Of a stretch of DNA of 40,406 bases, positions 7,802 through 15,868 are shown in pieces. The stretch is from contig JACPDI010000020.1 in NCBI GenBank assembly GCA_016184105.1, forward strand, positions 1 through 40,406, in the 5' to 3' direction. Both the position numbers and the translations under genes were made by a program. The first letter of the stretch is position 1, and each line of letters begins with the position of its first letter. The DNA is from Acidobacteriota bacterium. GTDB taxonomy: Bacteria; Acidobacteriota; Vicinamibacteria; Vicinamibacterales; 2-12-FULL-66-21. The notes beneath the pieces are model-generated. The model saw only the letters and a program-made list of their open reading frames with translations, was not told where the DNA came from and made no database searches.

Positions 7802-9709
7802 GTGCTGAACGGCGTGATGAACCGCAAACTGCTCGTCGTTCTCGGTCCCCTCACCGTACTCGTGATGTTCGCGGGGACGGTCAAGATGGCCTCGTTGCTA
7901 TTGGACCGCGAGTACAAGGAGCCTTACCGGGCTCCTTCCGCGGCCGTTGACGCGACGCCCCGCGCGCAGGGACTCGCCGCCGAGAGGGCCGATGCGGAGA
8001 GCAAGGCGCGCGCGAAGCCCTACGCGGAGGCCGAGTACCGTACCTTTCCGGTCGTCGGCAGCCGCGTGGCCATCTGGGCGGTCGCGCAGCTTCACCTGCT
8101 GTTCGCGGCGTTCGTCCTGGCCATCCCGATCTTCGCGTTCATCATCGAGGTGATCGGCTACAAGACCGGAGATCTGCGTTACGACCGGCTCGCGTACGAG
8201 TTCACGAAGCTCCTCTCCGTCTCCTTCTCGCTCACCGCGACCTTCGGGGCGTTCCTGACGTTCATGCTCATCATCCTGTATCCGAAGTTCACGAACTACC
8301 TGATGAGCGTGTTCTCTCCCACCTTTCTCCCGTACGTCCTGCTCTTCTTCCTCGAGGCGTTCTTCCTCTACACCTACTATTACGGCTGGGGGAAGTTCCA
8401 TCCCCTGGTTCATCTCGGCCTGGGGCTCGGCCTCAACGTCGCGGGCACGGCGATCATGATGATCGCCAATGCCTGGCTCACCTTCATGATGTCGCCGCGC
8501 GGGGTCTCGGACACGGGGGCGGTGATCTCCGTCTGGGACGCGGTCACCAACCTCACCTGGATGCCGATCAACGTCCATCGATTCATCGCGAACATCGCGT
8601 TCGGCGGGTCGGTCGCCGCCGCGTATGCGGCGTTCAAGTTCCTGCAGGCTGAAACAGACGAGGAGCGGGCGCACTACGACTGGATGGGATACATCGGCAA
8701 CTTCGTCGCGATCAGCGCCTTCCTCCCGCTCCCCTTCGCCGGCTACTGGCTCGCGAAGGAGATCTACGCGTTCTCGCAGACGCTCGGGCTCATCATGATG
8801 GGCGGGGCCTTCTCGTGGCTCTTCATCATCCAGGCCGTCCTGATCGGGAACCTCTTCCTCGCCGCCAACTACTACCTGTGGCTCGGGATGGGGCGGGTCG
8901 AGGGAGTGCAGCCGCTTCAGAAGTTCATCAAGTACCTTCTCATCGCGATCGTGCTCTGCTTCATGGTCTGGGCGACGCCGCGATCGATCATCGCGACCGT
9001 CTCCGAAATCCGGGCGATGGGAGGATCGTCGCACCCCATTCTGGGCTACCTCGGTGTCATGTCCGCCAAGAACACCGCCGTGAACATCCTGATCCTGACG
9101 ACCTTCATGAGCTTCCTCCTCTACCGCCGGACGGGGAAGGTCGCAACGGTGGCCTGGGCGAAGACGGGCCATGCGGCGCAGCTCTCGATCTTCGCGGCCG
9201 CCGCGTTGTTCGTCATCTTCCTCGGCGTCTACGGGTACTTCGTCGAGGCGACGGTCCGGATCCGGCTCTCGGTGCCCCAGGTCGGCTCGGTCCTGCTCGC
9301 CATGGCGTCGATCACCGCCATCGACATCTTCCTCTTCCGCGGGGCGAGGAAGACCGAGGTGCGCTGGGGAAGAATTCCGGCGATCTCGCAATACGTGCTG
9401 ATCTTCATCGCGGTGACCTTCACCTGGCTCATGGGGCTCATGGGCTACGTTCGATCCGGGCTTCGCCAGCACTGGCATGTGTACGGCGTCATTCGGGACC
9501 AGTCGGCCGACGCGTTTACACCCACGCTTGGCTTCGCGACCGAGGTCGTCTCGGTGACCGTGCTCGGGTTCTTCCTCCTGATCGGCGTCGTGTTCTGGAT
9601 CACGAGCCTGCACGACCGGCCCGATTTCAAACGGGAAGCCGCCCCGCGAGCCCGGCGACGGCTATCCCAAGTGGTGGTCGGGTCGGCCGGCACCAGGGAA
9701 CAGAGGTGA
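7802..9709 (+). CDS. Cytochrome bd-type subunit I (CydA)-like membrane protein
   Basis: A 635-residue protein with about 14 hydrophobic segments. It resembles the CydA family in its first helices: a histidine in AQLHLLFAAFVLAIP could be the heme ligand equivalent to CydA His19, FFLEAFFLYTYYYGW matches the CydA FFLE segment, and VHRFIANIAFGG may hold the second histidine. No Q-loop typical of quinol oxidases and no cydB gene are seen, so it belongs to a divergent branch that may take electrons from cytochrome c rather than quinol. Three cytochrome c genes follow. The start is the GTG at 7802, 4 nt after GGGAGG; an ATG at 7817 is possible. The last ~30 residues look non-native, and another frame over 9632-9718 reads GDGYPKWW, so a C-terminal frameshift is possible. 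Confidence 0.75.
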   Translation: MLNGVMNRKLLVVLGPLTVLVMFAGTVKMASLLLDREYKEPYRAPSAAVDATPRAQGLAAERADAESKARAKPYAEAEYRTFPVVGSRVAIWAVAQLHLLFAAFVLAIPIFAFIIEVIGYKTGDLRYDRLAYEFTKLLSVSFSLTATFGAFLTFMLIILYPKFTNYLMSVFSPTFLPYVLLFFLEAFFLYTYYYGWGKFHPLVHLGLGLGLNVAGTAIMMIANAWLTFMMSPRGVSDTGAVISVWDAVTNLTWMPINVHRFIANIAFGGSVAAAYAAFKFLQAETDEERAHYDWMGYIGNFVAISAFLPLPFAGYWLAKEIYAFSQTLGLIMMGGAFSWLFIIQAVLIGNLFLAANYYLWLGMGRVEGVQPLQKFIKYLLIAIVLCFMVWATPRSIIATVSEIRAMGGSSHPILGYLGVMSAKNTAVNILILTTFMSFLLYRRTGKVATVAWAKTGHAAQLSIFAAAALFVIFLGVYGYFVEATVRIRLSVPQVGSVLLAMASITAIDIFLFRGARKTEVRWGRIPAISQYVLIFIAVTFTWLMGLMGYVRSGLRQHWHVYGVIRDQSADAFTPTLGFATEVVSVTVLGFFLLIGVVFWITSLHDRPDFKREAAPRARRRLSQVVVGSAGTREQR

Positions 9710-9715
9710 GCGGTT

Positions 9716-10174
9716 GTGAAGCAATCCTGCCGCGAGCAAGCGCAGCGAGCGAGCCACGCGACCGGAGCGGGGCCTTGGGGCCACCGCGAGGGAGCGTGTA
9801 GCGGGGTCCCCGCCGCGCGGACTGTGCGCGCGACCTGCCACACGATCGGCAAGACGGGGGCGCTCCGGTTCCCCGACCTCGAGGGGGTCGGTGTCCGCGC
9901 GAAGACCCGCGTCCCGGGCCTGAGCGACGTCGAGTACTTCGCGCAGTCGATGTACGAACCTGACGCCTTCATCGTGCCGGGATTCAATCGGGGGATGCCC
10001 GTCATCAACAAGCCTCCGATCGGCCTCACCGATCAGGAGATCCTCTGCGTGATCGCGTACCTCCAGACTCTTGGCGGCACGCCGACGGTGACGCTCCAGA
10101 CGACCCACCGTTACCGCGCGGCGCCGGCTGCCTCCCAGGAGGCGGCGCGGCCCGCTGGAGCGGTGGCACGATGA
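9716..10174 (+). CDS. Cytochrome c-like protein with repeat-derived N-terminus and damaged heme motif
   Basis: The frame starts at a GTG and ends with ATGA overlap into the next gene. From about residue 44 it looks like a class I cytochrome c: TCHTIGKTG, then a possible axial methionine in NRGMPVI and a C-terminal EILCVIAYLQTL helix. The heme motif reads RATCH, so the first cysteine of CxxCH is missing. The first ~40 residues are encoded by a copy of the ~95-bp dispersed repeat. Removing two or four bases at the CG run near 9834 would restore CATCH. The gene may be a cytochrome damaged by repeat insertion, a severed C-terminal domain of the CydA-like protein, or a sequencing error. Whether it makes a functional cytochrome is doubtful. 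Confidence 0.55.
   Translation: MKQSCREQAQRASHATGAGPWGHREGACSGVPAARTVRATCHTIGKTGALRFPDLEGVGVRAKTRVPGLSDVEYFAQSMYEPDAFIVPGFNRGMPVINKPPIGLTDQEILCVIAYLQTLGGTPTVTLQTTHRYRAAPAASQEAARPAGAVAR
9731..9820 (+). repeat. ~95-bp dispersed repeat, copy 1
   Basis: Shares with the other copies GCGCAGCGAGCGAGCCACGC, CGGAGCGGGGC and GAGCGTGTAG in the same order. It lies between the CydA-like gene and the cytochrome c-like gene and is read through in frame. It is the most diverged 3' end: the GAA-loop hairpin is replaced by CGGGGTCCCCG. Confidence 0.8.
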
Positions 10175-10989
10175 ACATTCCGATCGTCCTGGCCGTCGCT
10201 GCCGCGTTCGGGCTCCTTCGCCTCCGTCGGGCCAACCTGCTGATATGGGCCGTCGCGTGGTGGGCGGGGATCTACGTCCTGCTCCGGTTCGGATTCACTG
10301 CCCCGATTCCCTCCTCCGTCGTCTCGCTTTACATGGGAATCGTCTCGATTGCGATCCTGGCGTACGTGTCCTCCAGTCAGGAGCGGCGCGAGGAAGCCTC
10401 CCGCCCGCTCGTCCGGTTCATGACGGAGAAGCGGTACACGGCGCTCCTCGGCGCGACGGTCGTCGCCCTCCCGGCGCTCGCGGCCGCGAACGTCTACGTC
10501 CAGATGAGCGTCCCCATCGAGCCCCCGCTCTTCCCGCGAACGGTCCACCCCGCCTCCCCGACGGAGGTGACCGTTCACGAGAAGAGGATCGACCTGGACG
10601 CCGGAGACAGCCCCTTCCGGCACCTCGAGTCTTCGAATCCGGAAGAGTTCCGCAGGCACGTCGAGAACGGGCGCCAGGTCTACTACCGGAACTGCGTCTT
10701 CTGCCACGGCGACGACCTGTCCGGCAACGGCATGTTCGCCCACGCGCTGGACCCGATCCCGACCAACTTCACCGACCAGGGGACGATTCCGAACCTGCGG
10801 GAGACGTTCCTCTTCTGGCGGGTTTCCAAGGGGGGACCGGGACTTCCCGAGGAAGGGGGTCCCTGGGACACCGCCATGCCGGCCTGGGAGAAGTTCCTGA
10901 AGGAAGAAGAGATGTGGGAGGCGATCCTCTTTCTTTACGATTTCACGGGCCACAGGCCTCGCGCCAGGGAGGAGGTCGCGAGGGAATGA
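10171..10989 (+). CDS. Membrane-bound monoheme cytochrome c
   Basis: A 272-residue protein with three predicted N-terminal membrane helices (about residues 3-15, 22-42 and 48-68), a fourth near 90-110, and a periplasmic cytochrome c domain with CVFCH at 175-179. A likely axial methionine is in DTAMPAWEKF. Starts and stops overlap neighbours on both sides (ATGA), so it is co-translated with the flanking cytochromes. Its place after the CydA-like gene suggests it delivers or accepts electrons in the same complex. I do not recognise a named family for the whole protein. Confidence 0.8.
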   Translation: MNIPIVLAVAAAFGLLRLRRANLLIWAVAWWAGIYVLLRFGFTAPIPSSVVSLYMGIVSIAILAYVSSSQERREEASRPLVRFMTEKRYTALLGATVVALPALAAANVYVQMSVPIEPPLFPRTVHPASPTEVTVHEKRIDLDAGDSPFRHLESSNPEEFRRHVENGRQVYYRNCVFCHGDDLSGNGMFAHALDPIPTNFTDQGTIPNLRETFLFWRVSKGGPGLPEEGGPWDTAMPAWEKFLKEEEMWEAILFLYDFTGHRPRAREEVARE

Positions 10990-12695
10990 TCTCCCGCCCG
11001 ATCGGCCCGCGCTGGTCTCTCGCTGCAGGTCTCGCGGTCCTGATTGCCGCGGTGTGTCTCGCGCTGACGGGATCGGCGCGGGTGACGGCTCAAAACGTGA
11101 CCGAAGCGCAGCGCGAGTCCGGCAGGACGCTCTATCTCAAGTACTGCGCGCAGTGCCACGGCGAGAAAGGGGACGGCGAAGGCTACGCCACCCCACACCT
11201 GCGCCCCAGGCCCCGCGACTTCACCCAGGGCAAGTTCAAGGTCCGCACGACTCCCAGCGGGGCGCTCCCGACCCATCAGGACCTCGTCGACATCATCAGG
11301 CGCGGCATGCCCTACACCTCGATGCCCGCCTGGCCCAACCTCTCCGGCCAGGAAGCATCGGATCTCGCGCACTTCATCACGACGTTCTCCGCCGACTTCT
11401 CCAAGGGCGAGAACGCCCCCCAGCCTGTTCCGCTCCCGAGTGCGCCGAACGCCACGAGGGAGTCGATCGAGCTTGGGAAGAAGCTCTATGTTGAAAGCGG
11501 CTGCGTGCGGTGCCACGGGACGCTCGGCCGGGGCGACGGACCTTCCGCGCCAACCCTGGTGGACGACTGGGGGCATCCGATACGCGCGGCGAACCTCTCG
11601 CAGAACTGGACCTTCCGGGGCGGGTCGTCGCGCGAGGACATCTTCCGGACGATGAGCACGGGGTTCAATGGGACGCCCATGCCGTCGTTCCTCGAGGCGC
11701 TGACGCCCGAGCAGCGATGGGCGATCACCGACTTCATCGTCTCGCTCTCGGGCGGCAAGGGGCCTGGCTATACCAACCTGGTCGTCGCCAGGCACGTCCA
11801 GGATCCGATCGATCTGAAGAGGGGGGCTGCGAGCTTCGAATCCGCGCCGGTCGCCCGCTTTCCGATCATCGGACAGATCATGGAGCCCGGACGCGCGTTC
11901 CATCCTCCCGCCACCTCCGTGACCGTTCAGGCGATCTACGACGCCGAGTCGATCGCCCTCCTCGTCCGATGGCACGACATGAGCGCGCAGAAGACGGGGA
12001 AGAACGGGCCGTCGCTTCCCGTGCCTCCGGAGGAGGAAGAGGAGTCGGCGCCGGGAGCTCCGCAGGAGACCGGACAGAGCCCCTTCGGCGAGGCGGAGTT
12101 GCCGCCGGCGGCGGACCCCTTCGCCGAGGAGGAAGCCGCGCCGGCCGTCCAGCCGTCCGAGTTCTCCGACGCCGTCGCGATCCAGATTCCTTCGCAGGTG
12201 CCGGCCGGCGCGCGAAAGCCGTACTTCATCTTCGGCGACGCCCAGAACCCGGTGGATCTCTGGTTCTTCGATCTGGCCCGCCCCGATCCGCTTCAGTTCA
12301 CCGGCCGCGGCAGCGCGGACATCGCGCCCGACGACACCGGGGAGCTCACGGGAGTCGCGAGCTACGACCAGGGAGAGTGGTCGGTCATCTTCAAGCGGCC
12401 CCTTCGCGCAGGCTCGGGCGCCTCCTTCTCGCCCGGACAGTTCCTGCCGGTCGCCTTCTCGGTCTGGGACGGGTTGTCGCGCGAGCGTGGCAACAGGCGA
12501 GGTCTCACGGCCTGGTACTCCCTCTACGTCGAGCCAGAGGTGGTTCCATCAGCCGTCGGCCCGATGGTGAAGACGGCGTCGCTCATTCTCGCCATCGAGC
12601 TGGCCGTGATTGGCTGGGTGCGGCGGCGCTACGGATCTCGCGCCGGCGAGGAGTCCGGCGGTCGGCGGAGGCAGCAGGCGGCCACCAGCGCATGA
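10986..12695 (+). CDS. Diheme cytochrome c with C-terminal EB_dh-like heme b domain and membrane anchor
   Basis: A 569-residue protein. It has a signal anchor at about 12-35, a first cytochrome c domain with CAQCH at 54-58, a second with CVRCH at 173-177, and from about residue 290 to 540 a beta-rich region. That region (VTVQAIYDAESIALLVRW, DAVAIQIP, DLWFFDL, WSVIFKRPL) resembles the heme-b-binding gamma subunits of ethylbenzene and nitrate/selenate dehydrogenases (EB_dh family). A proline- and glutamate-rich linker interrupts it (about 345-400). A final helix near 545-562 probably anchors it. The ATG overlaps the preceding stop. The protein would hold two hemes c and possibly one heme b and could act as an electron hub for the CydA-like protein or ACIII; this role is inferred. 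Confidence 0.82.
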   Translation: MISRPIGPRWSLAAGLAVLIAAVCLALTGSARVTAQNVTEAQRESGRTLYLKYCAQCHGEKGDGEGYATPHLRPRPRDFTQGKFKVRTTPSGALPTHQDLVDIIRRGMPYTSMPAWPNLSGQEASDLAHFITTFSADFSKGENAPQPVPLPSAPNATRESIELGKKLYVESGCVRCHGTLGRGDGPSAPTLVDDWGHPIRAANLSQNWTFRGGSSREDIFRTMSTGFNGTPMPSFLEALTPEQRWAITDFIVSLSGGKGPGYTNLVVARHVQDPIDLKRGAASFESAPVARFPIIGQIMEPGRAFHPPATSVTVQAIYDAESIALLVRWHDMSAQKTGKNGPSLPVPPEEEEESAPGAPQETGQSPFGEAELPPAADPFAEEEAAPAVQPSEFSDAVAIQIPSQVPAGARKPYFIFGDAQNPVDLWFFDLARPDPLQFTGRGSADIAPDDTGELTGVASYDQGEWSVIFKRPLRAGSGASFSPGQFLPVAFSVWDGLSRERGNRRGLTAWYSLYVEPEVVPSAVGPMVKTASLILAIELAVIGWVRRRYGSRAGEESGGRRRQQAATSA

Positions 12696-12722
12696 ACGGC
12701 CTGGGGCCATCCGGAGAATCCA

Positions 12723-14726
12723 ATGTACAAGAGCATCTACGTTCCCGTCGATAACTCGGACTACTCCAACCGCGCGTCCGCCTGCGCCATCGCGTTGGGC
12801 AAGGCGTTCTCCGCGAAACTGGTCGGCTGCCATGTGTACGCGGCAAGCCTGCACGACTATCGCTTCAGGCAGATGGAGTACACCCTGCCCGAGGAGTACC
12901 TCGACGAGGTGGAACTGGAGCGCCAGCGGAAGATCCACGACAGCCTCATCACGATGGGCCTCAAGCTCATCTCGGACAGTTATCTCGATGGCATGTCACG
13001 CCTCTGCGTGGAGTCGGGCCTCGCCTTCGAGCCGCGGATGATGGACGGGAAGCATCATGTCGAGATCCTCAAGGATCTCGCCGGCTCCGAGCACGACCTG
13101 GTCGTGATCGGCGCCCTGGGGATCGGGCGCGCCCGGGACAGCGTGATCGGCTCGGTCTGCGAACGCGTCGCCCGCCAGTGCGATCGCGATGTCTGGGTGG
13201 TCAAGCACGTCCCGGAGTCGGGCCCCGAGTTGGGCGATGCCGAGCGGGACACGATCCTGGTCGGCATCGACGGAAGCCCCCAGTCGTTCGGCGCGCTCAT
13301 GACCGCGTCCGAACTGGCCCGCGCGTTCGGCAAGAAGGTCGAGGCGATCGCCGTGTACGATCCTTATCTGCACTACTCGGTCTTCAACGGCATCGTCAAC
13401 GTCCTCACCGAGCAGGCGGCGAAGGTGTTCCGCTTCGAGGAGCAGAATCAGCTCCACGAGGAGATCATCGACACCGGGCTCGCGCAGATCTATCAGTCTC
13501 ATCTCGAGGTGAGCGAGCGTATGGGGAGCGAGATGGGCATCGCGATCAAGAAGACGCTCCTCGACGGCAAGCCCTTCCAGAAGATCCTCGACCACGCGCG
13601 CAAGACGAATCCCTGGCTCATCGTGCTTGGGCGGATCGGCGTTCACAGCCCGAAGGACGAGAAGGCGCTGGGGAGCAACGTGGAGAACGTGCTGCGCGCC
13701 GCGACCTGCGACGTCCTCCTTTCCACGCGCCTCGAGGTGCCCAGGCTCGACGTGCGCGCCGAGGAGACCGTCCGGTGGACGCCCGAAGCCGAGGAGCGGA
13801 TGAAGCGCGTGCCCGAGCAGGTGAAGGGGATTGCCCGCACCGGCGTCCTTCGCCTGGCGCTCGAAAAGGGGCATTCGGTGGTCACCAGCGCGGTGATCGA
13901 CGAGGCGATGGATCGCTTCATGCCGAAGAGCGCCTCGACCGCCACCAAGGCGCTGGCCGAGGCGGTGGCGCTCGAGCGGGCGAAGTCTCGCCCGGTGTCG
14001 ATGTGCCGGGCGTGCGGCGTTGCGGCCACGCAGAGCGATCCGGTGAGGTGCACCGTGTGTGGCGCCTCGGACTTCGAGGTGATCTCCCCGGAGATGATCG
14101 AGAAGATCGCGGCGGTGGAGGGAGGGCTCGAGGAGGAGACCACGTACGACGGGCGCAAGCTCCGCTGGACGGAGGATGCGAGGCGGGGCCTCTGGACCAT
14201 GAAGAACGCCTATCAGCGGCGCCGCGTCAAGGCACGCGTCGAAAAGCGCGCGCGCATGATGAGGCTCGACGCGATCACGCTCGAGTTCGCCCGCCAGGTG
14301 ATCGAGGAGGAGACGGGGGCGCCGCTGGAGATTCAGGCACCGTCCGGGGAGAAGGCCGCCACCGGCACAGGAAGCGACGCGAAGCTCGTCGCGCGCGACG
14401 ACAAGAAGAACCCGCTGATCTCGACGTTCGACTGGACGGACGAGGCCGCGCAGCGGATCTTCCGGGTCCCGGCCGGGTTCATGCGGAGCCAGACGCAGGC
14501 GCGGATCGAGGAGCTTGCGCGCGAGCGCGCCGCGGCGACGATCGACCTCGCCCTCGTCGAAGAGGGAATCGAGTTCGGCAAGCGGATGATGGCCGAGATG
14601 ATCGCGAGCTACTCGGCGCCAGGCGCCGGCGCCGCGACGCCGGCGCGGGATTCGGCGGCCGCGAGCTCGACCGCGAGCGCGCCCGCAGACGGTAACGCGG
14701 GCGGCTACCTCAACGAGGTGACGTAA
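12723..14726 (+). CDS. Tandem UspA protein with three PCP_red domains and a zinc ribbon
   Basis: A 667-residue multidomain protein. Two universal stress protein domains occupy about 1-165 and 178-340; both keep the nucleotide-binding loop (GALGIGRARDSVIGS and GRIGVHSPKDEKALGSN). Then come PCP_red-like domains at about 350-402 (RWTPEAEERMKRVP), 479-530 (LRWTEDARRGLWTM) and 569-625 (FDWTDEAAQRIFRVP). A zinc ribbon with two CxxC pairs (CRACG, CTVCG) sits at about 426-445. PCP_red is the C-terminal domain of the BchB/ChlB subunit of dark protochlorophyllide reductase, where it helps form the tetrapyrrole site. The combination with Usp domains is unfamiliar to me. Two other proteins downstream share PCP_red. 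The start has GGAG 8 nt upstream. The function is unknown; nucleotide-dependent handling of a tetrapyrrole or respiratory cofactor is a guess. Confidence 0.85.
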   Translation: MYKSIYVPVDNSDYSNRASACAIALGKAFSAKLVGCHVYAASLHDYRFRQMEYTLPEEYLDEVELERQRKIHDSLITMGLKLISDSYLDGMSRLCVESGLAFEPRMMDGKHHVEILKDLAGSEHDLVVIGALGIGRARDSVIGSVCERVARQCDRDVWVVKHVPESGPELGDAERDTILVGIDGSPQSFGALMTASELARAFGKKVEAIAVYDPYLHYSVFNGIVNVLTEQAAKVFRFEEQNQLHEEIIDTGLAQIYQSHLEVSERMGSEMGIAIKKTLLDGKPFQKILDHARKTNPWLIVLGRIGVHSPKDEKALGSNVENVLRAATCDVLLSTRLEVPRLDVRAEETVRWTPEAEERMKRVPEQVKGIARTGVLRLALEKGHSVVTSAVIDEAMDRFMPKSASTATKALAEAVALERAKSRPVSMCRACGVAATQSDPVRCTVCGASDFEVISPEMIEKIAAVEGGLEEETTYDGRKLRWTEDARRGLWTMKNAYQRRRVKARVEKRARMMRLDAITLEFARQVIEEETGAPLEIQAPSGEKAATGTGSDAKLVARDDKKNPLISTFDWTDEAAQRIFRVPAGFMRSQTQARIEELARERAAATIDLALVEEGIEFGKRMMAEMIASYSAPGAGAATPARDSAAASSTASAPADGNAGGYLNEVT

Positions 14727-14787
14727 AAGGGGGACAGTCACACTTCTGCTCCGCCCTCCTGACAGCAGAAGTGTGACTGTCCCCCTT
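14727..14787. repeat. Perfect 24-bp inverted repeat with 13-nt loop
   Basis: Arms at 14727-14750 and 14764-14787 are fully complementary; each contains GGGGGACAGTCACACTTCTG or its complement. It begins at the base after the Usp/PCP_red stop codon. It has no U-run, so it is not a textbook terminator, but it would make a very strong RNA hairpin. The GACAGTCACACTT core resembles REP-like elements mobilised by RAYT transposases; that link is from memory, not from anything in this window. Confidence 0.9.
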
Positions 14788-14794
14788 CCGAAGA

Positions 14795-15727
14795 ATGCCC
14801 GCATACCGTTTCTGCCGCACGGACGACATCGCGCTTCTCGTCGACGCGCTCAATCGCTGCTGGTCTCCGTACTTTCCCGGCGAGCCAGCCGTGACGCCGG
14901 CTGCGTTCAAGCGGTCGATCCGCGACCTTCAGGTCTGGTGCAGCAGCTGCATGGTTGCCTTCTCGGGTTCCGACGCGATCGGCGTCCTGATCGGCGCCAA
15001 GCGGCCGTCCGGTACCCTCGTTCACACGATCGCCGTCCATCCGGATCATCGGCGACAGGGTCACGGCCGTCACCTGCTCGCCTCGCTCGGGTCGAAGCTC
15101 GCGATTCTCGGCCCTCCCCGGATCGCCGCCGAAGTCCCCGAGAGCCTCGCCCCTGCCTGCGGGCTGTTCAGCGCAAGCGGATACGTCCAGGAAGCGCTGC
15201 TGACGGACTTCGTCCTGCAGCGCGAAGAGAACGATGCGCGCGAGGCAGCGTCAGAGGATCACCGCGGCCGGTTCGTGATTCCTGTCACCGTTGACGATCT
15301 CGCCGCCAACGGTCTCCTCGGGGAGGATCATCCGCAGGTGTGCTGGGAGCGTTCGGTCGAGACCCTCACCGCGAGGAAGGACGACATCGCAGGATTGGCG
15401 GTGGCCTCCGACGAGCGAATCGAGGCGTACCTTCTTTATGTAGATTCGGGGGGCTTCGCCCCAGCGGCAGAGATTGTGTCGCTCCGCTCGTTCGTGGAGG
15501 ACGGTGGAGCCCGTTTGAAGCAACTCCTGTCGCGACTGCGCGCGAAACGCACGGGAACCTTGCAATTCCCGAAGGTTCATCCGGCGGAGATCTCGAAGGA
15601 GTGCCTGGAGGCGCTGGGGTTCCGCGCGGCCGGTGCGCATCGACTCTATGCGGCGAGGGCGCGCGCCGACCTCGAACGCCCATTCGGCCGAGACGTCACC
15701 TTCCGTGGCCGATGCGGGACGGTGTAA
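14795..15727 (+). CDS. GNAT family acetyltransferase, probably two-domain
   Basis: A 310-residue protein. The N-terminal GNAT domain has the acetyl-CoA loop IAVHPDHRRQGHGRHLL (about residues 76-92) and a following cofactor-side helix. The C-terminal half (from about 165) resembles a second, degenerate GNAT fold with no clear acetyl-CoA loop. The substrate cannot be told from the sequence. The ATG at 14795 follows the inverted repeat by 7 nt and has no clear Shine-Dalgarno. A short GGGGGGCTTCGCCCC hairpin at 15447-15462, identical to the end of the ~95-bp repeat, lies inside the coding region. It is separated from the Usp gene by the hairpin and from mrp by a dispersed repeat, so it may be a bystander in this cassette. 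Confidence 0.75.
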   Translation: MPAYRFCRTDDIALLVDALNRCWSPYFPGEPAVTPAAFKRSIRDLQVWCSSCMVAFSGSDAIGVLIGAKRPSGTLVHTIAVHPDHRRQGHGRHLLASLGSKLAILGPPRIAAEVPESLAPACGLFSASGYVQEALLTDFVLQREENDAREAASEDHRGRFVIPVTVDDLAANGLLGEDHPQVCWERSVETLTARKDDIAGLAVASDERIEAYLLYVDSGGFAPAAEIVSLRSFVEDGGARLKQLLSRLRAKRTGTLQFPKVHPAEISKECLEALGFRAAGAHRLYAARARADLERPFGRDVTFRGRCGTV

Positions 15728-15769
15728 GCTAAGCGGCCTCGGAATAGCGGGTTAGCCGCGGGCCCTTTA

Positions 15770-15862
15770 GCGAGCGCAGCGAGTGAGCCACGCGAGCGGA
15801 GCGGGGCAGTGGGTCCCCGCGAGCGAGCGTGTAGGGGGTCCGGCGGGGCGAAGCCCCCCGGT
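15770..15862 (+). repeat. ~95-bp dispersed repeat, copy 2
   Basis: Contains GAGCGCAGCGAGTGAGCCAC, GAGCGGAGCGGGGC, GCGAGCGAGCGTGTAG and a terminal hairpin GGCGGGGCGAAGCCCCCCGG (15840-15861 with one bulged C). The hairpin ends 7 nt before the mrp ATG. Same orientation as mrp. Confidence 0.88.
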
Positions 15863-15868
15863 CCAACA

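Noticed and set aside
7898-9613. Long antisense open frames, also at 21107-22909 and 31051-33111
   Set aside because: They lie opposite strongly conserved genes and have the Arg/Glu/Asp-rich composition produced by GC-rich codon shadows.
7802-9709. A complete cytochrome bd quinol oxidase
   Set aside because: No cydB or cydX is next to it and no Q-loop is seen, so only a CydA-like assignment is made.
14727-14787. Standard rho-independent terminator
   Set aside because: The stem is perfect, but the 3' arm is followed by CCG and not a U-run on either strand.
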